A DNA stretch of 64,000 bases. Source: Caulobacter sp. Root1455. GTDB lineage: Bacteria > Pseudomonadota > Alphaproteobacteria > Caulobacterales > Caulobacteraceae. Each line of letters opens with the position of its first letter. Position 1 is the stretch's first letter. The translations under genes were made by a program, and so were the position numbers. The stretch covers positions 192,669 to 256,668 of the forward strand of contig NZ_LMFQ01000024.1 in NCBI RefSeq assembly GCF_001426905.1, given 5' to 3'. This document shows, piece by piece, positions 47,370 to 56,390 of the stretch. The notes under the pieces are model-generated. The model made no database searches, had not been told where the DNA came from, and saw only the letters and a list, made by a program, of their open reading frames with translations.

Positions 47370-48422
47370 CTACGTCAGCGGCGACCACTCCTGATCAGCC
47401 GGCAGAGGCGCGAAAATCTCGTCCAGCATCGCGTCGGTAACGTCCTCAAGCTTGGCTGGATCCCAATTCGGCGCGTTGTCCTTGTCGATGATCACGGCGC
47501 GCACGCCCTCGAGGAAGTCGTGGCGGCGGACCACCCGCGAGCCGATCCGGTACTCCATGGCCATGTTGTCGGCGAAGTCGGTCATCGCCGCCCCGGCCTC
47601 CAGCTGGCGGAAGGCGACCTTCAGGGTCTGGGGCGATTTGGTCTTCATCGTCGCCAGCTGGGCCTTGCCCCAGTCGCTGCTGTCGGCCTCCAGGAACTCG
47701 AAGATCTGCTCGACGCTCTCGCCGACGAACAGGCGGTTGAGGTCCTGCTCGATGCTGACCAGCGGCGCCTTGCCGGCGTCGGCGCGGTACGTCTTGAGGG
47801 TGTCCTCGATGCGGCGCGGATCGGCGATGATCGCCTTCTTCAGGCCCTCGACGGCGCCGAACTCGACGAAGTGGGTGGCGATCCCCAGGCGCAGGCAGTC
47901 CGCGCCCTTGATCCGCGCCCCGGTCAGGGCCAGCCACAGCCCCGCCTTGCCCGGCAGGCGCGGCAGGTACCAGCCGCCGCCGACGTCGGGGAACAGACCG
48001 ATGCCGGTCTCGGGCATGGCGAAGGTCGTGCGCTCGGTGGCGATCCGGAAGTGGGCCGGCATCGAGATCCCGACGCCGCCGCCCATCACCACCCCGTCCA
48101 TCACCGCCACCACCGGGGTGTCGTAGGTGAACAGCAGGTGGTTCAACTGGTATTCGGTGTGGAAGAAGGCCCGCGCCGCCTTGGCGTCGCCCGCCCCGCT
48201 GTGGGCCAGCATGCGGATGTCGCCGCCGGCGCAGAAGCCGCGCTCGCCGCTGTGGTCGATGATGACCAGGTAGATCTCGGGATCGTCCCGCCAGTCCAGC
48301 AACGCGGCGATCATGATCTCGCACATGGTCTGCGTCAGGGCGTGCAGCGCCTGGGGCCGGTTCAGGGTCAGCCGGCCGACGTTTTTCTGAACGCGGACAA
48401 GGACTTCGGGTTGGTCGGTCAT
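47370..48422 (-). CDS. 3-hydroxyisobutyryl-CoA hydrolase (enoyl-CoA hydratase/isomerase superfamily)
   Basis: The 350-residue crotonase-fold enzyme frees 3-hydroxyisobutyrate from its CoA ester in valine degradation. Oxyanion-hole segments: RGFCAGGDIRML and MDGVVMGGGVGISMPAHFRIATERT; the HIBYL-type MPETGIGLFPDVGGGWYLPRL and C-terminal FLEGVRAVIIDKDNAPNW distinguish it from simple hydratases. It overlaps the upstream phosphatase gene by ATGA. mmsB, the next step, lies 1 kb downstream. Confidence 0.95.
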   Translation of the reverse strand: MTDQPEVLVRVQKNVGRLTLNRPQALHALTQTMCEIMIAALLDWRDDPEIYLVIIDHSGERGFCAGGDIRMLAHSGAGDAKAARAFFHTEYQLNHLLFTYDTPVVAVMDGVVMGGGVGISMPAHFRIATERTTFAMPETGIGLFPDVGGGWYLPRLPGKAGLWLALTGARIKGADCLRLGIATHFVEFGAVEGLKKAIIADPRRIEDTLKTYRADAGKAPLVSIEQDLNRLFVGESVEQIFEFLEADSSDWGKAQLATMKTKSPQTLKVAFRQLEAGAAMTDFADNMAMEYRIGSRVVRRHDFLEGVRAVIIDKDNAPNWDPAKLEDVTDAMLDEIFAPLPADQEWSPLT

Positions 48423-49063
48423 ACGGCGTCCTTGACGAGTTCAGCGGCGTGTTCGGGGTCTTCGACCGGTTCGCAGTCGAAGCGGTCCAACTGGCCGGCG
48501 TGCAGCCGATAAAGGGCGTCCTGCGGCACGTCCAGCTCCAGGACTTCGGCGGGCGACAGGCCGGCATAGGCGCCGCGCAGCAGCCGGCCGGCGATGCCGT
48601 GGCTGACCACGATCAGCCGGCGCTCCGGTTCGGCGGCCTGTTCGGACAGCCAGTCGGACACCCGCGCCATCACCTGGTCGTAGGTCTCGCCGCCCGGCGC
48701 GGCGAAGAACCAGGTCCGATCGGTGAACAGCTCGGGATGTTCGCGCGCCACCTCGGCTCGCAGCCGCCCCTCCCATTCACCGACCGTCAGCTCCATCAGC
48801 CGGTCGTCGAATTCCACCGGCAGGCCCAGCTTCGCGCCGATGATCCCCGCCGTGTCCCGCGCCCGCCGCAGCGGGCTGGCGACGATGCGCCAGGGCTGGA
48901 CTTGGTCGCGAGCGATCAGGTCATGCAGCAGGTCGGCCATGGCGCCGGCCTGGGCCCGCCCCAGCGGTGTCAGATCCGACTCCATCCGCCCCTGCAGGCG
49001 ATGTTCGCGATTGAACGCGGTTTGGCCGTGGCGGCAGAGATAGATCACGTGGCGCGGTTCCAA
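48419..49063 (-). CDS. Histidine phosphatase family protein
   Basis: The 214-residue phosphoglycerate-mutase-like protein has the RHG phosphohistidine motif YLCRHGQTAFN near residue 10, LTPLGRAQA, SPLRRARDTA, GEWEGR and the second catalytic His in VVSHGIAGRLLRG. It may act on phosphosugars or nucleotide phosphates; the substrate is unknown. The start is uncertain: TTG at 49063 has the Shine-Dalgarno sequence too close, and GTG at 49048 is an alternative. Coupled by ATGA to the HIBYL-CoA hydrolase gene. Confidence 0.92.
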   Translation of the reverse strand: MEPRHVIYLCRHGQTAFNREHRLQGRMESDLTPLGRAQAGAMADLLHDLIARDQVQPWRIVASPLRRARDTAGIIGAKLGLPVEFDDRLMELTVGEWEGRLRAEVAREHPELFTDRTWFFAAPGGETYDQVMARVSDWLSEQAAEPERRLIVVSHGIAGRLLRGAYAGLSPAEVLELDVPQDALYRLHAGQLDRFDCEPVEDPEHAAELVKDAV

Positions 49064-49125
49064 GCTCCGAAGGCGCCTGACATATTCCGGAACGCGCCCG
49101 ATGTCGCCTGCGCCCTTGCGTCAAG

Positions 49126-50733
49126 CTAAAGCGCCCGGTCAGACATCTCCAAGGCCGCCTGCATCCCCTCCAGGAGACTGGCCGCCGTGATGGGCTTGGC
49201 GACGTGAACATCCGCGCCGGCGGCGAACGCCTCGTCCTTGTGCTCGGTCATGGCGTTGGCGCTGAGCATCACGATGGGGATCGGGGCCGCGCCGCGCGCG
49301 GCCTCCAGGGCGCGGATGGCGCGGATCGCGGTCAGGCCATCCATGCCGGGCATCTGCATGTCCATCAGCACCAGGTCGAAGTCCTCCACCTGATAGGCCG
49401 CGACCGCCTGGGCGCCGTCGTCGACCATGACGAGATGGGCGCCCTGGCTGGCGAGGATGAGCTGGACCACGCGCTGGTTGGTGGGGTGATCCTCGGCGAG
49501 CAGGACCCGCAGGGGTCGGTCATCCACGCGGCAGGGGACCGGCGGCGGCTGAGGCGCCCGCGCGTCGTAGGCCGCCAGGGTCTCCGCGCGCGGCAGGGGC
49601 AGCGAGACGAGGAAGCGGCTGCCGACTCCGGGCTCGGAGGCGGCGGCGATGTCGCCGCCCATCATCTGCGCCAGCGAACGGCAGATCGACAGACCCAGGC
49701 CCGTCCCGCCGAAGCGACGGCTGATGGTTTCGTCCGCCTGGCTGAAGCGGTTGAACAGGCGCGCGGCGTGCTCGGCGTCGAAGCCGATTCCCGTATCTTC
49801 GACCGCCAGGGTCAGATGCGTCTCGTCCAGGCCCACGCGAAGCGTGACCCCGCCCTTTTCCGTGAACTTCACGGCGTTGGAGATCAGGTTGCCGACGATC
49901 TGGCCGATGCGCGTGGCGTCCCCGAGGAAACGGCCCCGCGCGTCGGCGTCGCGCACGACGTCGAAGGCCAGCCCCTTGTCCTGGGCCCGATAGCGCATGA
50001 CCTCGATGCAGGGGCGAAGCGCCTCGTCCAGGTCGAACGTCCGGGTCTCGAGATGCAGCTGGCCGGCCTCGATCTTGGACACGTCCAGGAAATCCGACAC
50101 CAGCCGTTCCAGCGTGACGCCGGAGTCGCGAACCAGCGAGATCATTTCGGCCTGTTCGGCGCTCAAGGCCGTGCGCGACAGGGCGTCGATGATGCCGATG
50201 ACCCCGTTGAGGGGCGTGCGGATCTCGTGGCTCATATTGGCCAGGAATTCGGACTTGGCGCGGCTGGCCGCTTCCGCCAGCGCCTTGGCCTCGATCAGTT
50301 CGCGTTCGGCCGCGACCCGGTCGGTCACGTCCCGGGCCACGCCGTAGATGCGGTCGCCGGATCGTTGGGCCCGCCATTCGAGCGTCCGATAGCCGCCGTC
50401 CTTGTGGCGATAGCGGTTGATGAACCCCAGGACCGGATCGCCGATCTTGCGCCCCTTCACTTCGTCGACGCTGACCAAGGTGCCGGGCAGATCCTCGGGA
50501 TGAACCAGCCTCAGCAGCGGCTGGCCCTCCATCTCCTCCGGACGATGTCCCAGATGGGTGAACCAGGACGGGCTGGCCTTGAGCACCTGCCCGTCGAGGT
50601 CGCGGATGACCAGCAGGTCCTGAGAGACCTGGAAGAAGGTGCTGACGTCGACGATCGGCTCTTCGTCGGCAAGCGTGATCCCGGCGCCGCCCTGATCGAC
50701 GCTCCCTTGATCGACAAACGGCGCGCGGATCAT
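49126..50733 (-). CDS. Hybrid sensor histidine kinase, PAS-HisKA-HATPase-REC
   Basis: The 535-residue cytosolic protein has no membrane segment. A PAS domain lies at about residues 30-145, HisKA with phospho-His169 (NMSHEIRTPLNGVIG), HATPase with N-box Asn286 (NLISNAVKFTEKGG) and G-boxes EDTGIGFD and FGGTGLGL, then a receiver at about 407-528 with phosphoacceptor Asp458 (LVLMDMQMPGMDG). The missing Hpt partner must be encoded elsewhere. It lies between the phosphatase and acyl-CoA dehydrogenase genes; signal unknown. Confidence 0.96.
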   Translation of the reverse strand: MIRAPFVDQGSVDQGGAGITLADEEPIVDVSTFFQVSQDLLVIRDLDGQVLKASPSWFTHLGHRPEEMEGQPLLRLVHPEDLPGTLVSVDEVKGRKIGDPVLGFINRYRHKDGGYRTLEWRAQRSGDRIYGVARDVTDRVAAERELIEAKALAEAASRAKSEFLANMSHEIRTPLNGVIGIIDALSRTALSAEQAEMISLVRDSGVTLERLVSDFLDVSKIEAGQLHLETRTFDLDEALRPCIEVMRYRAQDKGLAFDVVRDADARGRFLGDATRIGQIVGNLISNAVKFTEKGGVTLRVGLDETHLTLAVEDTGIGFDAEHAARLFNRFSQADETISRRFGGTGLGLSICRSLAQMMGGDIAAASEPGVGSRFLVSLPLPRAETLAAYDARAPQPPPVPCRVDDRPLRVLLAEDHPTNQRVVQLILASQGAHLVMVDDGAQAVAAYQVEDFDLVLMDMQMPGMDGLTAIRAIRALEAARGAAPIPIVMLSANAMTEHKDEAFAAGADVHVAKPITAASLLEGMQAALEMSDRAL

Positions 50734-50817
50734 GAGACACGTCCTAAAAGCACCAACTACGGCGATCCAAGTCTGGGGGGATTAAGGTTAAGCCCCGATT
50801 GCCGTCACGCGGAAAAT

Positions 50818-51957
50818 TTACTGCCGGAACATCTCGCGCGCGATGATCACCCGCATGATCTCGTTGGTGCCCTCCAGGATCTGATGCACCCGCAGGTCGC
50901 GGACGATGCGCTCCAGCGGGTAGTCCTGGAGGTAGCCGTAGCCGCCGTGCAGCTGCAGGGCGTCGTTGGCCACCTGGAAGCCGGCGTCGGTCGCGAAGCG
51001 CTTGGCCATCGCGCACAGCTTGGTGGCCTGCGGGTCCTTGTTGTCCAGCGCATGGGCGGCGCGGCGCACCATCAGGCGGGCGGCCTCCAGCTCGGTGGCC
51101 ATGTCGGCCAGCTTGAACTGCAGGGCCTGGAAGTCCTTCAGCGGCTTGCCGAACTGCTTGCGGCTCTCGAGATAGGCCTTGGCGGTGTCCAGCGCGAACG
51201 CCGCCCCGCCCAGCGAGCACGAGGCGATGTTCAGCCGCCCGCCGTCCAGGCCCATCATGGCGAAGCGGAAGCCCTCGCCTTCCTGGCCGATCCGGTTGGC
51301 GACCGGCACGCGGCAGTCGTCGAAGTTCACCGCCGCTGTCGGCTGAGAATTCCAGCCCATCTTGCGCTCGTTGGCCCCGAAGCTGAGGCCCGGCGTCCCC
51401 TTCTCGACCACGAAGGCCGAGACGCCCTTGGCGCCGTCGGCGCCGGTGCGGGCCATCACCACATAGACGTCCGAGACTCCGCCGCCCGAGATGAAGGCCT
51501 TGCCGCCGTTCAGCACGTAGTGGTCGCCGTCCAGCCGCGCGGTCGTGCGCAGGGCCGCGGCGTCCGAGCCCGAGCCCGGCTCGGTCAGGCAGTAGCTGGC
51601 GATCAGCTCCATGGTGGTCAGGCGCGGCAGGTAGCGCCGGCGCAGGTCGTCCGAGCCGAACCGGTCGATCATCCACGAGGCCATGTTGTGGATGGTCAGA
51701 TAGGCCGCGGTCGGCACGTCGCCGTAGCTGAGGGCTTCGAAGATGATCGAGGCGTCCAGGCGCGACAGCCCGCTGCCGCCGACGTCGTCCTGGACGTAGA
51801 TGCCGGCGAAACCCAGGGACGCAGCCTCGAGCAGCACATCAACCGGGAAGTGCTTCTTTTCGTCCCACTCGGCGGAATGCGGGGCAAGGCGTTCCGCCGC
51901 GAAGCCGGAGGCCATGTCCTGAATAGCGCGTTGATCGTCGTTGAGCGCGAAATCCAT
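50818..51957 (-). CDS. Acyl-CoA dehydrogenase, isobutyryl-CoA type
   Basis: The 379-residue FAD enzyme has ACAD signatures [39 protein letters not shown], the middle-domain [13 protein letters not shown] and the C-terminal [23 protein letters not shown] and [19 protein letters not shown]. The overall pattern fits isobutyryl-CoA dehydrogenases; short branched or 2-methylbutyryl-CoA forms are alternatives. GGGAGGAT precedes the ATG. With HIBYL-CoA hydrolase and MmsB nearby a valine route is likely. Confidence 0.94.
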   Translation of the reverse strand: MDFALNDDQRAIQDMASGFAAERLAPHSAEWDEKKHFPVDVLLEAASLGFAGIYVQDDVGGSGLSRLDASIIFEALSYGDVPTAAYLTIHNMASWMIDRFGSDDLRRRYLPRLTTMELIASYCLTEPGSGSDAAALRTTARLDGDHYVLNGGKAFISGGGVSDVYVVMARTGADGAKGVSAFVVEKGTPGLSFGANERKMGWNSQPTAAVNFDDCRVPVANRIGQEGEGFRFAMMGLDGGRLNIASCSLGGAAFALDTAKAYLESRKQFGKPLKDFQALQFKLADMATELEAARLMVRRAAHALDNKDPQATKLCAMAKRFATDAGFQVANDALQLHGGYGYLQDYPLERIVRDLRVHQILEGTNEIMRVIIAREMFRQ

Positions 51958-52164
51958 GCGCGATATCCTCCCAAGCGGGGCAGAGTGAACCCCTCGCCTT
52001 CTTGGCCGCTGACGTGCCGCGCGCCGACGACTGTGTCAATCATATCCCACTCGCTGACTTTGAATGCCGCAGTGCGAGAAAAGCGGGAGCCAAATGTCGC
52101 AGCGCCCTTGAACCGCCGCGTCCTCCGTATAAATCGCGGTTATCGGAGGCGTCGTCTGTCTGTC

Positions 52165-52605
52165 ATGCGTAAGTTCACTGCCGTTTTCGCCGCCCTCGCG
52201 GCGCTGTTCAGCGTGTCCTCGGTCCAAGCGGCCGATCTAGGCGTGTGGACCGGACCCAAGGACAACGTCCGGGTCGCGATCAAGGACTGCGGGCGCAGCA
52301 CCTGCGGCACCGTGGTCTATGCCAGCCCCAAGGCCGAGGCCGACGCGCGCAAGAGCGGCCTGACCACCCTGGTCGGCCAGCAGCTGCTGCGCGATTTCGA
52401 GCCCACCAAGAACGGCGCCATGCGCGGCAAGGTCTTCGTTCCGACCCTGAAGGTCACCCTGGTCGGCACCGCCGAGTTCATCGACGCCCGCACCATGAAG
52501 GCCAAGGGCTGCGTCCTGGGCGGCCTGGTCTGCAAGGCGCAGGTCTGGCGCCGCATCGACGGCGTCCAGCAGGCCCGCGTCGACAACGCCTCCTACGCGC
52601 CCTGA
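52165..52605 (+). CDS. DUF2147 family exported protein
   Basis: The 146-residue protein has a signal peptide (VSSVQAADL). The mature part is a DUF2147 domain: LGVWTGPKDNVRVAIKDCG, CGTVVYAS, a middle QQLLRDFEPTKNGAMRGKVF and a C-terminal MKAKGCVLGGLVCKAQVWRR, with paired Cys probably in disulfides. DUF2147 proteins are periplasmic and of unclear role. The ATG at 52165 is 17 bases from the nearest GGAGG, so the start is uncertain. The gene is convergent with the peptidase-like gene. Confidence 0.9.
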   Translation: MRKFTAVFAALAALFSVSSVQAADLGVWTGPKDNVRVAIKDCGRSTCGTVVYASPKAEADARKSGLTTLVGQQLLRDFEPTKNGAMRGKVFVPTLKVTLVGTAEFIDARTMKAKGCVLGGLVCKAQVWRRIDGVQQARVDNASYAP

Positions 52606-52612
52606 TCCTGCT

Positions 52613-53629
52613 CTAGTCCAGCCCCTTCAGGAACGCGGTGAGGCCGGCGAAGTAGTTCGCCTGGTCGTCGTACATCGACATGTGGCTGCCGTTGGCCATG
52701 TAGAGGTACCGGCCCTTGGGCAGTTCCTTGGACATCTTCTCCATATAGGCCGGGTCCATGGTGTCGTACCGGGCGCCGATCACCAGGGTGGGGACGGTGA
52801 TGCGCTTGAGGTCGGCGAAGCGGTCCCAGTCGGCCAGCAGGCCGCTGGCGCCCAGTTCGCTGGGCCCCTGCATCAGGGTGTAGAGTTCGCCGTTCAACTG
52901 CCCGAACGCATGGGTCACCGGCTCGGGCCACTGGTCGGCCGGCCGGCGCAGGATGTGCTTCTCGTAGTGCATAGGGATCAGCGAGCCCATGTAGTCCGGG
53001 TCCGACGTCTTCCCCGCCGCCTCCAGCGCCTTGACCTTGGCCAGCTGCGCCGGGTCCATTTCGGGCATCAGGACCTTGTTGGCGTAGTCGTTATAGGCCG
53101 GGATCGAGGCCATCATGTTCGAGATCACGACGCACTTCAGGTTGGCCTGATATTTCAGGGCGTATTCGATCGCCAGCACGCCGCCCCAGCTGTGGCCCAG
53201 CACGCAGAAGTCGCCGGCGTTCAGGTCCAGCGCCTTGCGCACCTGCTCCACCTCGTCGACGAAGCGCTCGATGGTCCACAGCTTGGTGTCGGTCGGCTTG
53301 TCCGAGCGCCCGGAGCCCAGTTGGTCGTAATAGATGTATTCGATGCCCTGGGCCGGAAAGTAGCTGTCGAAAGGCTCGAAATAGTCGTGGGTGGCGCCCG
53401 GACCGCCGTGCAGCAGCAGCACCTTCAGCTTGGGGTTCGAGCCGACCCGCTTGGTCCAGACGCGGAACTTGCCCGACGGCGTGTCGATGTCGATCATCCT
53501 AACGCCGCCCGACCAGGCGTCGGGCGCCTTGGCGTCGTAATAGCTGGGCGGCGGCGCCTGCCGCGCCTCGGCGCCGGTCGCGAACAGGGAGGTCAGCAAA
53601 GCCACGATCGCCATCACAAGCCGCTTCAT
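52613..53629 (-). CDS. Exported proline iminopeptidase-like alpha/beta hydrolase
   Basis: The 338-residue enzyme has an N-terminal signal (SLFATGAEARQ). Alpha/beta-hydrolase features: VLLLHGGPGATHDYF oxyanion loop, IYYDQLGSGRSDKP, nucleophile Ser in VLGHSWGGVLA, Asp in GARYDTMDP and His in ANGSHMSM. The HGGPG motif and cap region match the proline iminopeptidase/amino acid amidase group (S33). It probably trims N-terminal residues or amides in the periplasm. The start at 53629 is preferred to 53761. Confidence 0.93.
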   Translation of the reverse strand: MKRLVMAIVALLTSLFATGAEARQAPPPSYYDAKAPDAWSGGVRMIDIDTPSGKFRVWTKRVGSNPKLKVLLLHGGPGATHDYFEPFDSYFPAQGIEYIYYDQLGSGRSDKPTDTKLWTIERFVDEVEQVRKALDLNAGDFCVLGHSWGGVLAIEYALKYQANLKCVVISNMMASIPAYNDYANKVLMPEMDPAQLAKVKALEAAGKTSDPDYMGSLIPMHYEKHILRRPADQWPEPVTHAFGQLNGELYTLMQGPSELGASGLLADWDRFADLKRITVPTLVIGARYDTMDPAYMEKMSKELPKGRYLYMANGSHMSMYDDQANYFAGLTAFLKGLD

Positions 53630-53753
53630 CGCACCGCCCCGCTCAAATCCTGTCAGCCGAGGACGAGCATTGGCCAGACCGTGGCGTCCGGCAAGCGCCC
53701 TTAAGCAACCAATCGCCTTGCCTCGCGCGGCCTCCCGCGCGAAACCGTTGGTC

Positions 53754-54755
53754 ATGACCACGCCTCCGCTCGCCCCCTACCCCGCCACCCGCCTGCGCCG
53801 CCTGCGCCAGGCCGACTGGACCCGCCGCCTGGTCCGCGAGACCACGCTGGAGCCGTCCGACCTGATCTGGTCGATGGTGGTGCACGAGGGCGAAGGGACG
53901 ATCCCGGTCGCCTCGATGCCGGGCGTCGAGCGCCTCAGCGTCAAGGAGGCCGCCAAGGCCGCCGTGCGGGCCCGCGACCTGGGCATTCCCGCCATCGCCA
54001 TCTTCCCGCACATCGACGGGTCGCGGAAGGACGCCGCCGGGTCGATCGCCTCGGACCCCGACGGCGTGATCCCCCGGGCGGTCAAGGCCATGAAGGACGC
54101 CGCCCCCGAGGTCGGCATCATGTGCGACGTGGCCCTGGACCCGTTCACCGACCACGGCCACGACGGCGTGGTCGAGGGCGGCAAGATCCTCAACGACCCG
54201 ACCATCGAGCGCCTGATCGAACAGGGCCTGATGCAGGCGCAGGCCGGCGCCGACATCCTGGCCCCGTCCGACATGATGGACGGCCGGGTCGGACGCCTGC
54301 GCGCCGCCCTGGAGGGCGCGAACTTCCAGGACACCATGATCATGTCCTACGCGGCCAAATACGCCTCGGCCTTCTACGGCCCGTACCGCGACGCGATCGG
54401 CTCGGCGAAACTGTCGGCCGGCCAAGGGGACAAGAAGACCTACCAGATGGACCCGGCCAACACCGAGGAGGCCATCCGCGAGGTCGCGCTCGACATCGCC
54501 GAGGGCGCCGACATGATCATGGTCAAGCCGGGCATGCCCTATCTGGACATCCTGCGCCGCCTGGTCGACGAGTTCCGCATGCCCACCTACGCCTTCCAGG
54601 TGTCGGGCGAGTACGCGATGATCATGGCCGCGGCCCAGAACGGCTGGATCGACAAGGACCGCGCCATCCTGGAAAGCCTGACCGCCTTCAAGCGGGCCGG
54701 CGCGGCCGGGATCATCAGCTATTTCGCGCCGTGGGCGGCGGAGCGGCTGGCTTAA
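53754..54755 (+). CDS. hemB: Delta-aminolevulinic acid dehydratase (porphobilinogen synthase), Mg-type
   Basis: HemB, 333 residues, condenses two ALA to porphobilinogen. The Schiff-base lysines lie in MSYAAKYASAFYGP and MVKPGMPYLDIL. The metal loop reads CDVALDPFTDHGHDG, with Asp and Ala in place of the zinc-binding Cys, so this is the zinc-free, Mg-stimulated type common in alphaproteobacteria. The ATG is at 53754; the upstream frame to 53670 is not needed. Two small genes follow on the same strand. Confidence 0.98.
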   Translation: MTTPPLAPYPATRLRRLRQADWTRRLVRETTLEPSDLIWSMVVHEGEGTIPVASMPGVERLSVKEAAKAAVRARDLGIPAIAIFPHIDGSRKDAAGSIASDPDGVIPRAVKAMKDAAPEVGIMCDVALDPFTDHGHDGVVEGGKILNDPTIERLIEQGLMQAQAGADILAPSDMMDGRVGRLRAALEGANFQDTMIMSYAAKYASAFYGPYRDAIGSAKLSAGQGDKKTYQMDPANTEEAIREVALDIAEGADMIMVKPGMPYLDILRRLVDEFRMPTYAFQVSGEYAMIMAAAQNGWIDKDRAILESLTAFKRAGAAGIISYFAPWAAERLA

Positions 54756-54758
54756 GGC

Positions 54759-55205
54759 ATGGCGCTGCGCTGGAAGGCCTCGATCGATCACTTCGCGAGC
54801 TTCCGCTTCGCCGATCCGGCCGCCGGGCCCCGGGCCCATGTGCGATCGGTGCGGGATTTCGCCGAGCGTATCCACCAGGGCCTCGCCTTCCCCAGCGCCC
54901 AGATCGCGGACCCGTTCGGCGACGAGGACATGTCGATGTTCTCGATCGCGTTCGACGCCTCGCTGTTCGGCGGCTACGAGGTGAACGTCGGCGTTTTCCC
55001 TGGCGGCCCAAACCCCGACCGCCTCTGGGCCCTTCAGGTGCAGGTCCCGGACGCCGGCATGCGGGAAGCCGCTTGGCGGCCGAAGCTCGAGATGATGAAG
55101 GTCGTCGAGCGCGGGCTCCACGCACGCCTGCTTGAACTCGGCGCGATGGACTTGCGTTGGCGGCTGCAGGAACGTCGCGACGATCCGGGCCAGGCCACGC
55201 CATGA
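54759..55205 (+). CDS. Protein of unknown function in the hemB operon
   Basis: The 148-residue soluble protein starts 4 bases after hemB and overlaps the NUDIX gene (ATGA), so it is probably translated from the same mRNA. Visible features: DHFASFRFADPAAGPRAH, an internal FSIAFDASLFGGYEVNVGVF and an Arg/Asp-rich C-terminus with no membrane segment. I recognise no domain. Coupling suggests a shared function with NUDIX or heme synthesis, but this is only context. Confidence 0.8.
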   Translation: MALRWKASIDHFASFRFADPAAGPRAHVRSVRDFAERIHQGLAFPSAQIADPFGDEDMSMFSIAFDASLFGGYEVNVGVFPGGPNPDRLWALQVQVPDAGMREAAWRPKLEMMKVVERGLHARLLELGAMDLRWRLQERRDDPGQATP

Positions 55206-55591
55206 GCCGCGCCATCGACATCGTCACCGCCGTGATCCGCGACGAGACCGGCCGGATGCTGGTGGTCCGCAAGCGCGGCACGGCGATCTTCATGAAGCCG
55301 GGCGGCAAGCGCGAGCCCGGCGAGGACGACCTGACCGCCCTGGCCCGCGAGCTGGACGAGGAGATCGGCTGCCGATTGGTCGGCGCGACCCTGCTGGGCG
55401 CCTTCGAGGCCCCAGCCGCCAACGAGCCTGGTTTCACCGTCCGTTCGGCGACCTATCTGGCGAGCGTCGAAGGCCAGATCGCCGCCCGCGCCGAGATCGA
55501 GGAACTGGCCTGGATCGACCCGGCCGCGCCGGGCGACATCGTGCTGGCTCCGCTGATGCGGGTGGTGCTGGCGCGGCTGGCGGGCGCTTAG
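55202..55591 (+). CDS. NUDIX hydrolase
   Basis: The 129-residue protein is built around a NUDIX fold with box GGKREPGEDDLTALARELDE then EIGC, matching GX5EX7REUXEEXGU. The N-terminal AIDIVTAVIRDETGRMLVVRKRG gives the beta strands. It hydrolyses a nucleoside diphosphate linked to a group, perhaps a damaged nucleotide; the substrate is unknown. The ATG overlaps the stop of the upstream gene, so it is coupled. Confidence 0.95.
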   Translation: MSRAIDIVTAVIRDETGRMLVVRKRGTAIFMKPGGKREPGEDDLTALARELDEEIGCRLVGATLLGAFEAPAANEPGFTVRSATYLASVEGQIAARAEIEELAWIDPAAPGDIVLAPLMRVVLARLAGA

Positions 55592-55612
55592 GCTGGTATT
55601 CAACGCGGTGCG

Positions 55613-55707
55613 TGATCCTCGTCCTTCGACAAGCTCAGGATGAGGACCATTGTGCAGGCCTCGGCAGTAGAAAACCTCATCCTGAGCTCGTCCTTCGACG
55701 AGGTTTT
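55613..55707. repeat. Paired palindromic intergenic repeat, copy 4
   Basis: Units 55613-55647 and 55671-55707 lie between the NUDIX gene and the minus-strand small membrane protein gene. The second unit is rearranged (CTGAGCTCGTCCTTCGACGAGG). Confidence 0.8.
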
Positions 55708-55727
55708 CGCTTCCGAAGCCGATATCG

Positions 55728-55973
55728 CTACGCCCCGTCCACCTTGTCCGGATCGCCCGCGGCGTCCTCGTCGGCCTCGTCCCGCGCGATCGACTCCGAT
55801 TTCGGCGGCGGCGGCGGATCGGCGGTGAAGAAGGCGCCCAGCAGCATCAGCATGCCCGCCACCGGCGCCAGCGACCGCTTGGAGCGCCGCAGGGCCAGGA
55901 TGGCCCAGACGCAGAGCAGGATCACCCCTGCCCCGAAGGCGATCAGGACAAGCGTGGCCTTGAGAGCTTCCAT
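55728..55973 (-). CDS. Small membrane protein of unknown function
   Basis: The 81-residue protein starts at the ATG 55973, with two hydrophobic segments (LVLIAFGAGVILLCVWAILAL and LAPVAGMLMLLGAFFTA) separated by a basic loop, and an acidic Pro-rich tail (PPPPPKSESIARDEADEDAA). I recognise no family. The longer frame to 56402 overlaps the COX IV-like gene on the other strand and is rejected. Confidence 0.65.
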   Translation of the reverse strand: MEALKATLVLIAFGAGVILLCVWAILALRRSKRSLAPVAGMLMLLGAFFTADPPPPPKSESIARDEADEDAAGDPDKVDGA

Positions 55974-56114
55974 CTGGCGGATATGGCGACGCCCTGGCTC
56001 ATCACAACCATCCGCTCGCGCGAAACCGGGAACGGGCTTAGGGTGTTCCCAGTGTTCGGCCCGAGGCCGCGTACGACGGTCCGGTCCGAGCCTCAACGAT
56101 AGCGGAGGTGACGC

Positions 56115-56372
56115 ATGGACGCCGATTTCAACGACACCGGAAAACCCGAACTGCTCGCCCATGAGCAGACCTATCACGGATTCAGCATCCTCCTGCGATG
56201 GTGCATGCTGGGCCTGGCCACCACCATCTCGACCCTGACCTTGTGGTTCGCCAGCCCCGCCGGCTTCTGGGGCGGCCTGATCATCGGGATCGTGGTGTTC
56301 GCGATCGGCTACGCCATCCTGGTGCGCCGCGAGGAGAAGCAGCCGCTGAGCCTTTGGGTCGAGGGGCGGTAG
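56115..56372 (+). CDS. aa3-type cytochrome c oxidase subunit IV-like protein
   Basis: The 85-residue single- or double-helix membrane protein matches the bacterial aa3 oxidase subunit IV family: HEQTYHGFSILLRWCMLGLA, then a second helix GGLIIGIVVFAIGYAILV. These small proteins stabilise the oxidase in alphaproteobacteria and are encoded apart from the other subunits. GGAGG lies 5 bases upstream of the ATG. Confidence 0.9.
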   Translation: MDADFNDTGKPELLAHEQTYHGFSILLRWCMLGLATTISTLTLWFASPAGFWGGLIIGIVVFAIGYAILVRREEKQPLSLWVEGR

Positions 56373-56390
56373 CAGGACGCGAGTCCAGAC

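Noticed and set aside
49204..52605. Open frame of over 1100 codons on the plus strand, opposite the hybrid kinase and acyl-CoA dehydrogenase genes
   Set aside because: It is a GC-driven shadow; only its last 146 codons (the DUF2147 gene from 52165) are real. The rest is low-complexity Gly/Arg/His sequence without family features.
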